Positions 8,396 through 16,978 of a stretch of 64,000 bases of DNA are shown here, one piece after another. The stretch is from JBBEAM01 sp040882845 (lineage in GTDB: Bacteria; Pseudomonadota; Alphaproteobacteria; Kiloniellales; DSM-21159). The translations under genes and the position numbers were made by a program. The notes beneath the pieces were generated by a model. It was not told the origin of the DNA, made no database searches, and saw only the letters and a program-made list of their open reading frames with translations. How positions within the stretch are numbered: position 1 is the first letter of the stretch; every line of letters begins with the position of its first letter. The stretch is from positions 62,001 through 126,000 of the forward strand of contig JBBEAM010000015.1 of the NCBI GenBank assembly GCA_040882845.1, in the 5' to 3' direction.

Positions 8396-9904
8396 TCAGA
8401 TGTCGAAGCTGCCGGGCAGCGCGCTGTGGATGCCGCCGCGCCAGGACTGCCGCCCGGCGAAGGGCTTGCGCGGCAGGCGGATGGGTTCGCTGAGCAGGCA
8501 GCCGCTGACGGCGTCGAGGCCGTCGTCGCGCGCCTGCGCCGCCTTGTCGGGCCGCCACTCGCGCATCTCCAGGATGAAGGGCGTCTCCCAGACCTGGCGG
8601 TGGGCGTGCAGCGCGCCGGCGGCGAGCAGGGCATCGAAAGCCTCGATGATTCGTTCGGCCTTGGGACGGCGGCTGACGGTCTCGATCACCGCGGCGGGAA
8701 CCTCCACGGCGGCCAGCTCGCGGCGCAGCAGGCTGGGCAGGAACCTGCCGACGCCGTTGGTCTCTATGGTGACCGCCGGCAGGTGGTTGGCCTTGAGAAA
8801 GCTGGCGACCTGGCGGCAGAGCTGGCTCGCCTCGTCGACCTCTTCGATCCGCGCCGGGTCGTGCTGCAGATAGGCGATCCTGTGCAGATAGCGCCGCCCC
8901 TCGCGGTCGGTGAAGACGGCGGCGACCACGCTGGCGTCGCCCTTGCCCGGCGCGCCGTAGGCCGGGTCCCACCAGGCGCTGGCCGAGGCCAGGGGACGGC
9001 CGTCCAGGCTGAGCTGGGCCTGGCGGTTGCCCTCGCTGTAGACCAGCTCGGCGTCGTAGAGCCGCAGCTTGTCCGGGTCGAGGCGGCTGTCGCGGATGTC
9101 GACCGGCTGCAGCAGCATCTGGCTGGCGAACTTGCCGGGGCCGGAGCGGCGGCGGATGACGGCCACCTTTTCCTCGGGAAAGCGCTCCGGCCAGGCGCTC
9201 CTGCCCGCCGCGTCGATCAGCGGCAGCTCGAAGCGGGTAAAGCCGCCGAGAAAGGGCCGCTGCTCGCCGATCTCGGCGCGCGCCTGGGTGGCGTAGATGG
9301 TGTAGTAGCTGTGCGGCGTGCCGACGTAGAGCTGCAGCCCGCCGGGCACCAGCACGTAGTCGATCTCCCCCAGCTTTGTCCTGAGATCGGCGCGCTTCGG
9401 CGCGGTGTCGCAGGTCTTCGGCACCTCGACGTCGTCGCAGATCACGATGTCGGCGCGGCTGCCGGTGATATTCCCGGCGATGCCGCGCGCCAGCATCGAA
9501 GGGTCGCGCAGCTCCAGCCCGCGTTCCACGGTAAAGCGGTCGCTGGCCCACTGGTCGGCCCGCGCCGGTCGCAGCAGGACGGTGAAGGGATGCTGCTCCA
9601 GGATGCGGCGGACATTGCGCACCATCTTGCCGGCCAGGGCCTGATCGGCGGCCAGCACCAGGATGCGCAGGTCGGGGTCGCGGTAGAGCAACCAGGCGCA
9701 GAACAGACCGACCAGGGTCGACTTTCCTGCCGAGCGGAAGGCGAGAAGCGCCAGCTCGCGCTCGCCGGCCCGCCAGCGCGTCTCGAGCCACGCGGCGATG
9801 GTCAGATGGAAGCGCGGCGTCGAGAGATTCTGCAGGTGATACCAAACGGCGACGAAGGTGACGAAGCCGTCGCGGGTCGCACACAGCGATGCGCCGGCGT
9901 TCAT
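8396..9904 (-). CDS. terL: Phage terminase large subunit
   Basis: A 502-residue DNA-packaging motor: ATPase plus nuclease. Walker A is FRSAGKST at residues 56-63 and Walker B is ADIVICDDVE at 151-160. The C-terminal nuclease part has WWDPAYGAPGKGDASVVAAVF near residue 310, with the first metal-binding aspartate, and AVSG near the end. The length suits T7-like terminases. It overlaps the small-subunit gene by four bases (ATGA). Confidence 0.9.
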   Translation of the reverse strand: MNAGASLCATRDGFVTFVAVWYHLQNLSTPRFHLTIAAWLETRWRAGERELALLAFRSAGKSTLVGLFCAWLLYRDPDLRILVLAADQALAGKMVRNVRRILEQHPFTVLLRPARADQWASDRFTVERGLELRDPSMLARGIAGNITGSRADIVICDDVEVPKTCDTAPKRADLRTKLGEIDYVLVPGGLQLYVGTPHSYYTIYATQARAEIGEQRPFLGGFTRFELPLIDAAGRSAWPERFPEEKVAVIRRRSGPGKFASQMLLQPVDIRDSRLDPDKLRLYDAELVYSEGNRQAQLSLDGRPLASASAWWDPAYGAPGKGDASVVAAVFTDREGRRYLHRIAYLQHDPARIEEVDEASQLCRQVASFLKANHLPAVTIETNGVGRFLPSLLRRELAAVEVPAAVIETVSRRPKAERIIEAFDALLAAGALHAHRQVWETPFILEMREWRPDKAAQARDDGLDAVSGCLLSEPIRLPRKPFAGRQSWRGGIHSALPGSFDI

Positions 9905-10215
9905 TCCCCCGCCTCCCTGTCCAAGCCAGCCCTGGCGCGCGCCTCGGCGATCAGGGCGTCGACCTCCGGCGCCGGCATCTCGCTCCCGGCCTTGGGCAGC
10001 AGCGCCCGGGCGAGGCGCAGCAGCAGGTCGAGATGCGCCAGCGCTGCCTTGCAGGCGCTCTGCTGCGCGGCATAGGCCTTGGGATCGTCAGGAGACTCGG
10101 CCTGGGCGAAGCGGCGGTAGCTTTCGACCGCGATATCGATCAGCGCCGGAAGCTGCCCGGCGAGATTGCGCTCGGCCGTGGCCAGGGCGGAGGGGGTTCG
10201 GCTGTGCTTTTCCAC
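9901..10215 (-). CDS. terS: Probable terminase small subunit
   Basis: A 104-residue, strongly helical, acidic protein directly upstream of and translationally coupled to the large terminase. No motif identifies it by itself; size, helix content and place match small subunits that recognise DNA for packaging (compare T7 gp18). Confidence 0.55.
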   Translation of the reverse strand: MEKHSRTPSALATAERNLAGQLPALIDIAVESYRRFAQAESPDDPKAYAAQQSACKAALAHLDLLLRLARALLPKAGSEMPAPEVDALIAEARARAGLDREAGE

Positions 10216-10223
10216 GGAGCGGG

Positions 10224-11492
10224 TCAGGCCTTCACGATGTGGTTAAGGGCGAGCCAGGGCGGCATGTTGGGATGTGCCGCGCCCGCGCCGACCGAGGAGC
10301 TGGTGTAGTCGTGGCTGTGCGCATGGGACGCGGTCGAGCCTGGCTTGTAGACGCTCTGTCCCTCCGGTCCGGACTGGCCCTGGCCGACCACCGCGCCGGT
10401 GCCGTTGGTCGCCGTCTGGCTGGTGATGACGTCGTCGGAGCCCTGGGTCGCCGAGGTGGTGCCGCCGTGGCTATGGCTCGGGATCTGTGCCGTCGTCAGA
10501 ACGTGGCTCTCGGCGCCGCCGCTGCCGCCGTGGATGCGCGCGGTCAGTCCCGCGCCGCTGCCGCCGCCGATCACGCCGCGGCCGCGCAGGTCCGGCAGGG
10601 CGATGCGCTTGCCCGCCGCCCAGTCGGCGGCGGCCGAGGCGCCGCGCCCGCCGGAGACCGGCGCCTCGGCGTTGGCCATGGAATCGTAGAGCAGCGTGAA
10701 GAGGGCTTCGTAGCCGGCCTCGGCGTGGTCGGCGCTGGATCCCGCGTCGCCCAGGGTCTTGCCGTCGAGCAGCAGCCAGCCGGCCGGCGCCGTGGCGGCG
10801 ACGGTCGCGGCCACGGTGCCGACCGGAAAGCCCCCGCCCAGCTCGTAGCCGTCGCCGGCGGCGTTGACCTGCAGCAGTTTGCCGGCATCCTGCGGCGTGG
10901 CCACCGGCAGGGAGACGCTGCCCGCCGCCGCGGCGGCGCTGTCGGCGAAGCCCTCGGCGGCGTCGCGCGCCGCCACCGCGGCATCGGCGATAAGCTGCAG
11001 TTCGGCGGCGGTCTCGGCGCTCGGGGTCGAGACGTTGGGCCGTCCCTCGCCGTCGAAACCGAGCACCCGGTTGGCCCGCTCCGCCACCGCCGGCAGCACC
11101 ATATCGAGCGCGGCATCGGACTCGCTGGCGCGCAGGGCGACGCGGCCGCGCAAATCGATCTCCTGGGCGATCATGGTGAGGCGGTCGAGCTCCTCGTTGA
11201 TCGCAGCGGCGCGGAATTCACCGGCGGGAATGAAGTCGGTCGCCCGGGCGATGGCGGTGCGGCGGAGGATCGTGATCAGCGTGCCGGCGGGCGGCGGCGC
11301 GTCGAAGGTCACGCTGCCGCCGGCGCTGCCGGCCAGGGCGACTCCATGACTCGCCGCAGCCGCGCCGGCGCCGAAGGTGACGGCCAGGCTGGTTTCCTCG
11401 AGAACGGGAAAGGGAAAGACGAAGGCGCTCTGTTCGCCGTCGGCGGTAAATTGGATGTGCGGCTGGATATCGCCGACCACAATCTCGGGCAT
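10224..11492 (-). CDS. Tail fibre protein with T7 fibre N-terminus and collar-like C-terminus
   Basis: A 422-residue protein. Residues 1-110 (FTADGEQSAFVFPFPVLEE, then LITILRRTAIARATDF, then INEELDRLTMIAQEIDLR) match the T7 gp17 N-terminal domain that anchors fibres to the tail. The middle is alanine-rich and helical. The C-terminus (PAGWLLLDGKTL, ALPDLRGRGVIGGGSG, IPSHSHGG, ending MPPWLALNHIVKA) is a tail-collar/microdomain fold as in other receptor-binding proteins. It is presumably the main receptor-binding protein of the particle. Confidence 0.85.
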   Translation of the reverse strand: MPEIVVGDIQPHIQFTADGEQSAFVFPFPVLEETSLAVTFGAGAAAASHGVALAGSAGGSVTFDAPPPAGTLITILRRTAIARATDFIPAGEFRAAAINEELDRLTMIAQEIDLRGRVALRASESDAALDMVLPAVAERANRVLGFDGEGRPNVSTPSAETAAELQLIADAAVAARDAAEGFADSAAAAAGSVSLPVATPQDAGKLLQVNAAGDGYELGGGFPVGTVAATVAATAPAGWLLLDGKTLGDAGSSADHAEAGYEALFTLLYDSMANAEAPVSGGRGASAAADWAAGKRIALPDLRGRGVIGGGSGAGLTARIHGGSGGAESHVLTTAQIPSHSHGGTTSATQGSDDVITSQTATNGTGAVVGQGQSGPEGQSVYKPGSTASHAHSHDYTSSSVGAGAAHPNMPPWLALNHIVKA

Positions 11493-11511
11493 GAAAGGGT
11501 CCTCTCTGGAG

Positions 11512-11943
11512 CTAGCTCAGGGGGTTGCGCTTCGCCGCCTGTTGCGGCGAGTCGCTGGGGAAGAAATCGCTGTAGAGACCCAGCGCCTGGCGCGAGCGCT
11601 GCTCGGCGATGTCGAGCAGGCTATGCACGCGCTGCGCCTCGATGCCCTGCAGCTGCAGCGAGGCATCCTGCCGGGCGTCCTGGCCGAGTTGTTCGCTGCG
11701 TTCCTGCAGGCCGCGTTCGATGGCCACGGCGGAGCCGCCGCCGGAGACACCGCTTCCGGCGGCGCGGGCGCGGTTGGCGGCGGTCGCTTCGCGCAGCTGG
11801 CGCACCCGTTCCCGGCGGTCGCGGTCGAGCTTCAGCAGGGTGGCGCGTTTCTGCCGCTTGGCCTGCTGCTGGGTGCCGGCCACGCTGGCTGCGGTCGAGG
11901 CCGCCGCCAGCACCAGGGGGGCGATAACTTCGAAGCCACTCAT
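11512..11943 (-). CDS. Phage internal-core-like protein
   Basis: A 143-residue protein. A small N-terminal hydrophobic stretch (VIAPLVLAAASTAASVAG) is followed by long basic and glutamine-rich helices with a glycine patch GSGVSGGGSAVAIERG. This resembles the gp14-type internal virion protein found between tail-tube B and fibre genes in T7-like phages. The start overlaps the upstream stop by one base (TAATG), which fixes the ATG at 11943. Confidence 0.6.
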   Translation of the reverse strand: MSGFEVIAPLVLAAASTAASVAGTQQQAKRQKRATLLKLDRDRRERVRQLREATAANRARAAGSGVSGGGSAVAIERGLQERSEQLGQDARQDASLQLQGIEAQRVHSLLDIAEQRSRQALGLYSDFFPSDSPQQAAKRNPLS

Positions 11944-13892
11944 TATCGGCTCACCTTCATTTCGGTTGTCACGGAAAGCAGGTTCAGCGGCAGCGGCGCG
12001 TCCCCGGCGATCCGCCATAGCGGCTGACCGCCGGGGCGCCAGCCCAGGGCGCGCAGGGTCTTGTCGCCGCTGAAGATCTCCGGCGGGCGGTCGAGCAGCT
12101 CGCTGCCCAGCCGCTGGAAGGGCAGATCGCGAAAGCCCTGGCCGGTGTCGACGCTGAGCGCGGCGGAGGACTCCAGCCGGAAGGTCGCATCGATCAGCCG
12201 GATCTTGGCCGAGAGGTCGATGCCGCCGTTTCCGGCGGTGACCGGCGGCAAGGGCTCGATCTCGTGGCTGTAGCCGAGCCCAACGGTGACGCTGGAAGCC
12301 GGCTCGTCCAGGGTGATGGCTCCGGCGATCACCTCGAAGCTGCCGAGATAGCGCCCGTCGGCGATCACCTGCGCCTGCTGGCCCTCGAGGTGATCGAGGC
12401 CGCCCCAGACGCTTGCCGGCTCGGCGGCCGCGCCGCTCAGCGCGGAATCCATCTGCAGCGCCGGGTCGAGCAGCTCGAGGAAGAAGCCGCCCTCGCGCTC
12501 GACCAGGACGAAGATGTTGCCCTCGACGGCGGCGACGCGGCGGAAGGACCCTTCGGTGGAATGCAGGCTCCAGGCCGAGACCTCCTCGGCGCGGTACTGG
12601 GTCAGACTGGCCAGGCTGCCGTCGCCGTTGACCACCAACAGCAGACGCCGCGCCGGGTCGTAGTCGATATCCTGGGCGTCCTTGACCATCTGCGGCGCCA
12701 GCAGGGTCAGGTCGCGCGCCTGATAGGCCTGCTCGACGTCGGTGAAGAGGAACTCGCGGATCTGGTTGCCACCGCGCGCGACGAAGAGCGTCGCGCCGTC
12801 GACGTCGCGCGGCGGGATGCGCCGCCCGGTGACGCTGCCGACCCGGGTCTGGCGGCGCAGCTGCACGGTCGCCGGGGTCAGCGGATCGCCGGTCACCATC
12901 CACTCGGCCCCGGAAGTCAGCACCTGCAGGTGACGGCCGGAGAAGATGCCGCGGATCGCGTTGACCTGATCGGACAGCACCGAGAAGTGAATGCCCTCGT
13001 CGTCCAGCCCCTCGCCGAGGTCGAAGTTGAAGAGATCGCTGGTTTTCGACATCCATATCTGGTTCGGCAGGTCGCGGGCGCCGCCGATCACGAGGCGGTC
13101 CTGGTGCAGCGCCACCGAGGCCGGCCAGCCGCGCAGCGCGGAGAAAGCCTGTTCGGTGAAGTCGGAGCTGCCCTCGAGGTCGTCCTCGTCGAGCTCGTCG
13201 ATCATCTCGGCGGCGATCGTCATGGGATCGACGTAGCCGGTGCAGAGCATCTCCCGGTCGCGCATCCGGAAACGCAGGCCGACATGCTCGGGCAGGAAGT
13301 AGTTGGCGCTGCTGGTCAGCGTGATCGCGCCGACCTGGTCGGAGGGAGTGAAAACCGGCGCCGCGCCGAAGGCGTAGGAGACATAGGGCTGCTCCAGGCG
13401 GTTCTCGACCGCGTCGCTGATAGCGAAACTCCAGGGCAGGCTCTGCCAGGCGTTGGCGCCGACCCGGGTGATCTTGCGCGGCGGCACCTCGGGATGGACC
13501 ACCAGAAGGGTGTCCGCGGTCTGCACCCAGGAGAGCTGGTCGAGCTGCGCCAGGCTCCACGGCGTGGTCACCTGGGCCTCGAAGACCGCGCCGCCCGGCT
13601 GTCCCGCCGCGGGCGAGACGTTGCGGTAGATCTTGAGGCAGAGATCGACGAAGACCAGCAGATAGCTCTGCTCGGTATTGAACTCGAAGGCGGCGAGACG
13701 TCCCGGCCCCTCGGCGATCTCGTCGATGAAATAGAAACCGGGCCGGCGCGAGACGCCGCCGGTCGGATGGACGATGACGTTGCGCAGCTTCGCCGCGCCG
13801 TTGTCGTAGGCGCGCAGGTCGCCGCGGCCGAACAGCCGGGGGCCGAGCTCGCCGCCGCTGAAGGTCAGCTTGTGGGCGTGGATCCGGGTCAT
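11943..13892 (-). CDS. Tail tubular protein B-like (tail nozzle)
   Basis: A 649-residue virion protein starting MTRIHAHKLTFSGGELGPRLFGR. It contains KLRNVIVHPTGGVSRRPGF and repeated beta-rich segments typical of gp12-like nozzle proteins of T7-like phages. The ATG at 13892 overlaps the stop of the tail-tube A gene (ATGA), so the longer upstream frame is not used. It forms the distal tube through which DNA leaves. Confidence 0.82.
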   Translation of the reverse strand: MTRIHAHKLTFSGGELGPRLFGRGDLRAYDNGAAKLRNVIVHPTGGVSRRPGFYFIDEIAEGPGRLAAFEFNTEQSYLLVFVDLCLKIYRNVSPAAGQPGGAVFEAQVTTPWSLAQLDQLSWVQTADTLLVVHPEVPPRKITRVGANAWQSLPWSFAISDAVENRLEQPYVSYAFGAAPVFTPSDQVGAITLTSSANYFLPEHVGLRFRMRDREMLCTGYVDPMTIAAEMIDELDEDDLEGSSDFTEQAFSALRGWPASVALHQDRLVIGGARDLPNQIWMSKTSDLFNFDLGEGLDDEGIHFSVLSDQVNAIRGIFSGRHLQVLTSGAEWMVTGDPLTPATVQLRRQTRVGSVTGRRIPPRDVDGATLFVARGGNQIREFLFTDVEQAYQARDLTLLAPQMVKDAQDIDYDPARRLLLVVNGDGSLASLTQYRAEEVSAWSLHSTEGSFRRVAAVEGNIFVLVEREGGFFLELLDPALQMDSALSGAAAEPASVWGGLDHLEGQQAQVIADGRYLGSFEVIAGAITLDEPASSVTVGLGYSHEIEPLPPVTAGNGGIDLSAKIRLIDATFRLESSAALSVDTGQGFRDLPFQRLGSELLDRPPEIFSGDKTLRALGWRPGGQPLWRIAGDAPLPLNLLSVTTEMKVSR

Positions 13893-14461
13893 GAATTGCG
13901 CGCCTCGATCAGGGCGAAATCCTCGATCCTCGGTGCCATGTCCTGCTGCGCATCGATCTGCTTGGCGAGGATGAATTCGCGCTCGGCGAGCCGCGACAGC
14001 ATCTCGGCGCGCGAGGTCGATTCGGTCAGCGGCAGGCAGAACTCGGCGGCAAGCCGGGCAATCAGCGTGTGATCGAAAAAGGCCGGGAAGTCCGCCTCCT
14101 GCGGCCGGAAGATGTAGGTCAGCAGCACTTCCTCGGCGTCGCAATGCAGGCGGCGCTCGGCGATGCGGTACTCCAGCCCCCGGCCGCGCAGGCCGGAACC
14201 GGCGGAAAGCGCGCGCAGGAAATCGGCCGGCAGCTGATAGGCGTAGGCGAAATCGGCAAGCGGCACCGCGGCGAGGCGGGCGAGCCGCGCCTGCCCGGTG
14301 GCGAAGTTCCAGGGATGCGCCGAGAGCAGCGCATCGCGCAGCGGCGGATAGAGCTGCCCGGCGACCTCGGACTCGGCGGTGCCCTCGCCGAAGCCGGCGA
14401 TCGAAGCGGCGCCGAGCTTCAGCAGGGCGCGGGAAGATAGGGCGACGGCGGAAAGGGCCAT
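13889..14461 (-). CDS. Tail tubular protein A-like (gatekeeper)
   Basis: A 190-residue protein with ALLKLGAASIAGF, YPPLRDALLSAHPWNFA and FAYAYQLPADFLRAL, the hallmark blocks of tail-tube A (T7 gp11-like) proteins that ring the portal and seal the head. The length is normal. It is followed by and coupled to the tail-tube B gene. Confidence 0.85.
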   Translation of the reverse strand: MALSAVALSSRALLKLGAASIAGFGEGTAESEVAGQLYPPLRDALLSAHPWNFATGQARLARLAAVPLADFAYAYQLPADFLRALSAGSGLRGRGLEYRIAERRLHCDAEEVLLTYIFRPQEADFPAFFDHTLIARLAAEFCLPLTESTSRAEMLSRLAEREFILAKQIDAQQDMAPRIEDFALIEARNS

Positions 14462-14529
14462 CGGGATCTCCTTGGCGTTGGAAACAGGGGCCGCCGGCGG
14501 GCGCCGGCGGCCCGGAGAGGTCAGTCGGC

Positions 14530-14802
14530 TCAGTCGGTATCGCTGCCGCCGACCGCGGTCATGTCGTCGACATCGACGCTGCCGGCCGCGTTGCCGGAGA
14601 CGTGGAAGATGCCGGCCTCCGGCGTCTCGCCGCCGGTATCGACATTGGCGAGGATCATGTCGCCGCTGCGCAGCATCTCGTTGGCGCCGTCGAAGTAGCC
14701 GGCGTCGTCGACATCGCCCTTGGCGTCGGCGGTGGTGTAGTGCCAGAGGGTGAAGCCGTTGGCGTAGGCGAGGACGCTGAGGCCCTTGGGATCGAATGCC
14801 AT
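14530..14802 (-). CDS. Small phage virion-associated protein, unknown
   Basis: A 90-residue acidic protein with SVLAYANGFTLWHYTT and GDMILANVDT. It is common directly after the capsid gene in podovirus-type clusters of alphaproteobacteria. It may be a decoration or head-completion protein; this is inferred from position. The composition is acidic and beta-rich, with no membrane segment. Confidence 0.65.
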   Translation of the reverse strand: MAFDPKGLSVLAYANGFTLWHYTTADAKGDVDDAGYFDGANEMLRSGDMILANVDTGGETPEAGIFHVSGNAAGSVDVDDMTAVGGSDTD

Positions 14803-14815
14803 GGGTGAGGCTCCT

Positions 14816-15637
14816 TTAGCTTTCGAGACAGGGCAGCGTGACCACGCCCGCCGGATCGATCAGGCAGGCGCCCTGGCTCATCATGTTGTTGACGAAGTGG
14901 GCGGCGCGGTCGCCGTGCCAGGTGATGTCCGACTGCACGTCGGCGCCTGAGGCATGGCCGACCGCGGTCTTGTGGTACCAGTGGCAGAGGCGGACGTTGC
15001 CGTCGTCTCGGGTCAGGCCGGAGTGCGGCATCCACAGGGTGCCCAGCCAGCGCTTGGCCTGGGTGCCCTTCCAGGGCAGCTCGTCCTGGCCGACGTAGTC
15101 GGCGTTGGCGAACTCGTCGATGTCGAGCAGCTCCGACCACTGCTTCCAGCCGACCGCGGCGTAGCGGCCGCCGTCGTCGGGAACGTCGGCGGCGCCGAGC
15201 AGCTCGAAGGCTTCGAGCACCTTGGCCTTGGTCAGGCCGTCGGCGCCGCTGCCCGAGAGAGTGCCGGAGCCGTCGAGCGCCAGGATGATCAGCTCGTCGG
15301 TCTTGCGCCCGAGGGCATAGGCGCCGGCGTTGGCGACCACCATGCGCTCGTCGATGTTGAGCTTGATTTCGTCAAGGGCATCGACCCAGTCGCCGGCGTA
15401 GTAGTCGAGCAGACTGCATTCGATCGGCTCGTGATCGATCGACATCACCGGCACCTTGCCGTGGCGCGCCTTGGTCGAGGCGGTGCCCTTGCCGACCTTC
15501 TGGAACACCGTGGTGGCGCCCTTGATATTGGATTTGCTGCGCACCGTGGCGCGGAGCTTGGAGCCCTGGCGCTGATAGGCCTGATGCACCTCGGCCTGGA
15601 AATGCCTGATGAAGGCGGATTCGACCGTAATGGCCAT
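14816..15637 (-). CDS. Major capsid protein
   Basis: A 273-residue protein between the scaffold and tail genes. SAFIRHFQAEVHQAYQRQGSK at the N-terminus, DYYAGDWVDALDE, and the C-terminal HFVNNMMSQGACLIDP segment are the typical features of capsid proteins from T7-like prophages of this class. It forms the icosahedral shell with an HK97-type fold (family knowledge). A strong ribosome-binding site is not obvious. Confidence 0.82.
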   Translation of the reverse strand: MAITVESAFIRHFQAEVHQAYQRQGSKLRATVRSKSNIKGATTVFQKVGKGTASTKARHGKVPVMSIDHEPIECSLLDYYAGDWVDALDEIKLNIDERMVVANAGAYALGRKTDELIILALDGSGTLSGSGADGLTKAKVLEAFELLGAADVPDDGGRYAAVGWKQWSELLDIDEFANADYVGQDELPWKGTQAKRWLGTLWMPHSGLTRDDGNVRLCHWYHKTAVGHASGADVQSDITWHGDRAAHFVNNMMSQGACLIDPAGVVTLPCLES

Positions 15638-15934
15638 GGTTGGATTCCTTCGCGGTTACGGGTTCGGGGTGGAAGACCCGCCCGCCGGTTCTCACGGGCG
15701 CGAAGGCGCCGGGCCGTCGGGGAAAGGCGCCGCCGGGGCGGCCGCGAAACGCGGTTGTCGCCGAGGCGGTGGAAATCAGGGGCTGCGGGGCGCGCCGGCC
15801 CGGGACCGGGAACGCCGCGGCATCCGGGAGAGACGAACGGAGCCGGGTCTCGGCGCTGGGGCCGGTCCGGGAGGCGTCGGGCGGCGGCGCCCCGCAGCAG
15901 GCGGCCGCGCCGGGGGCGCGCGGCCGCAAAAAGG
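15638..15934 (-). other. Untranslated gap between scaffold and capsid genes
   Basis: A 297-base, very GC-rich stretch (about 80%) without a convincing gene on either strand. It holds a strong palindrome at about 15901-15927 (GCGGCCGCGC / GCGCGCGGCCGC) followed on the plus strand by AAAAA. On the operon strand no T-run follows the hairpin, so it looks like an mRNA structure that could set capsid expression rather than a terminator. Confidence 0.4.
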
Positions 15935-16666
15935 TCAGGCGGGACCGCCGCCTTCGGGGTAGAGGCGCTTGAAGCCTTCGGCGACCTGGCGCACCACCAG
16001 CGGGTCCTTGTCCCGCCAGTAGCGCCGATCGGCCATCAATCGCTTCAGCTCGTCCTCGCCGCCGCCACCGGAGACCGCGCCCTCACCGAGCAGGCCGGGC
16101 TCGCCGGAGCCCATCATGCGGTGCATGGCGTGGACGCCTTCGCAGGTGCCCGACAGCGCGTCGAAGACCTCCGGGGGCAGGTTCTGGCGGCCCCAGGCCT
16201 TGATCGACTTGGCGATCTCCTGGAACTTCTCCTCGCCGCCGAAGTCGTGGCAGAGACGCTCGATCTGGCGCTCGGCCTCGAAGTCGCCGGCCAGGGTCTG
16301 CACGGCGGGAATCATCCGCTCGGCAGCCAGGTCGTAGACCAGCTGCACCTGCGCCGGAGTGAAGCCGGCGGCGTGCAGCACGCGATTGACCTCGGGATCG
16401 ATCTGGATCAGCTCGTGGTGCGAGGTCACCGCATAGCCCTCCGGGCTGTCGGGAATGCCCAGCGCCTTGCGCAGCGGCGCATGGCCGGCGGGATCGCCGC
16501 CCCCGGGGGGTATCTCGATCATCCGGGCAAGCTTGCGCTCCAGCTCCAGGTAGGATTGCAGCAGCGCCTCGGCGCGCAGGGCGCCGGTTTCGGGATCGCG
16601 GAACTTGGCCGGGATCTCCGGCGCCGGGGTCTGAGAGGCGGTCTGGGATGCGGGGGTCGGGGTCAT
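15935..16666 (-). CDS. Capsid assembly (scaffolding) protein
   Basis: A 243-residue acidic, helical protein with IPAKFRDPETGALRAEALLQ near the start and RRYWRDKDPLVVRQVAEGFKRLYP at the end, as in scaffolds of T7-like phages (compare gp9). It lies between the portal-side genes and the capsid gene, its usual place. It guides shell assembly and leaves the mature head. Confidence 0.75.
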   Translation of the reverse strand: MTPTPASQTASQTPAPEIPAKFRDPETGALRAEALLQSYLELERKLARMIEIPPGGGDPAGHAPLRKALGIPDSPEGYAVTSHHELIQIDPEVNRVLHAAGFTPAQVQLVYDLAAERMIPAVQTLAGDFEAERQIERLCHDFGGEEKFQEIAKSIKAWGRQNLPPEVFDALSGTCEGVHAMHRMMGSGEPGLLGEGAVSGGGGEDELKRLMADRRYWRDKDPLVVRQVAEGFKRLYPEGGGPA

Positions 16667-16693
16667 GTCGGATCCTTTTCGTAAGTGTCGGGC

Positions 16694-16978
16694 TCAGCCG
16701 CCGTCGCGGCCGCGCTCGACCAGGCTGGCGATGTAGGCTACGAGCTGGCGCTGGCCCTCCAGGTGGCGCAGCGCGGTATCGCTGGCTTCGGGACCGAGGT
16801 GGCGCTGCTGGGTCAGGCGGCGGAGATGACTTAGGGCGAGATCGCCCTGACGGCCGGCGAAGCAGCGCGCGAAGGCGAGCGCGGTTTCGGCGAGGTCGTC
16901 CGCAGCGGCCGGAACCGCCGGACTTTCGAACCACTCCCAGCCCTTCTCGCTGGGCGGCGCGCCCCAGAGTCTAGGCAT
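16694..16978 (-). CDS. Bbp19-like small phage protein
   Basis: A 94-residue protein with FARCFAGRQGDLALSHLRRL and TALRHLEGQRQLVAYI, matching the Bbp19 family pattern (F-x-G-x-x-VL...LR.xEGQR.LV). It overlaps the end of the portal gene by eight bases. The family is common beside podovirus portal genes, with unknown function. Confidence 0.65.
   Translation of the reverse strand: MPRLWGAPPSEKGWEWFESPAVPAAADDLAETALAFARCFAGRQGDLALSHLRRLTQQRHLGPEASDTALRHLEGQRQLVAYIASLVERGRDGG

Noticed and set aside
15901..15930. Hairpin after the scaffold gene considered as a terminator
   Set aside because: The A-run is on the wrong side for the minus-strand operon, so it cannot give the U-run needed.
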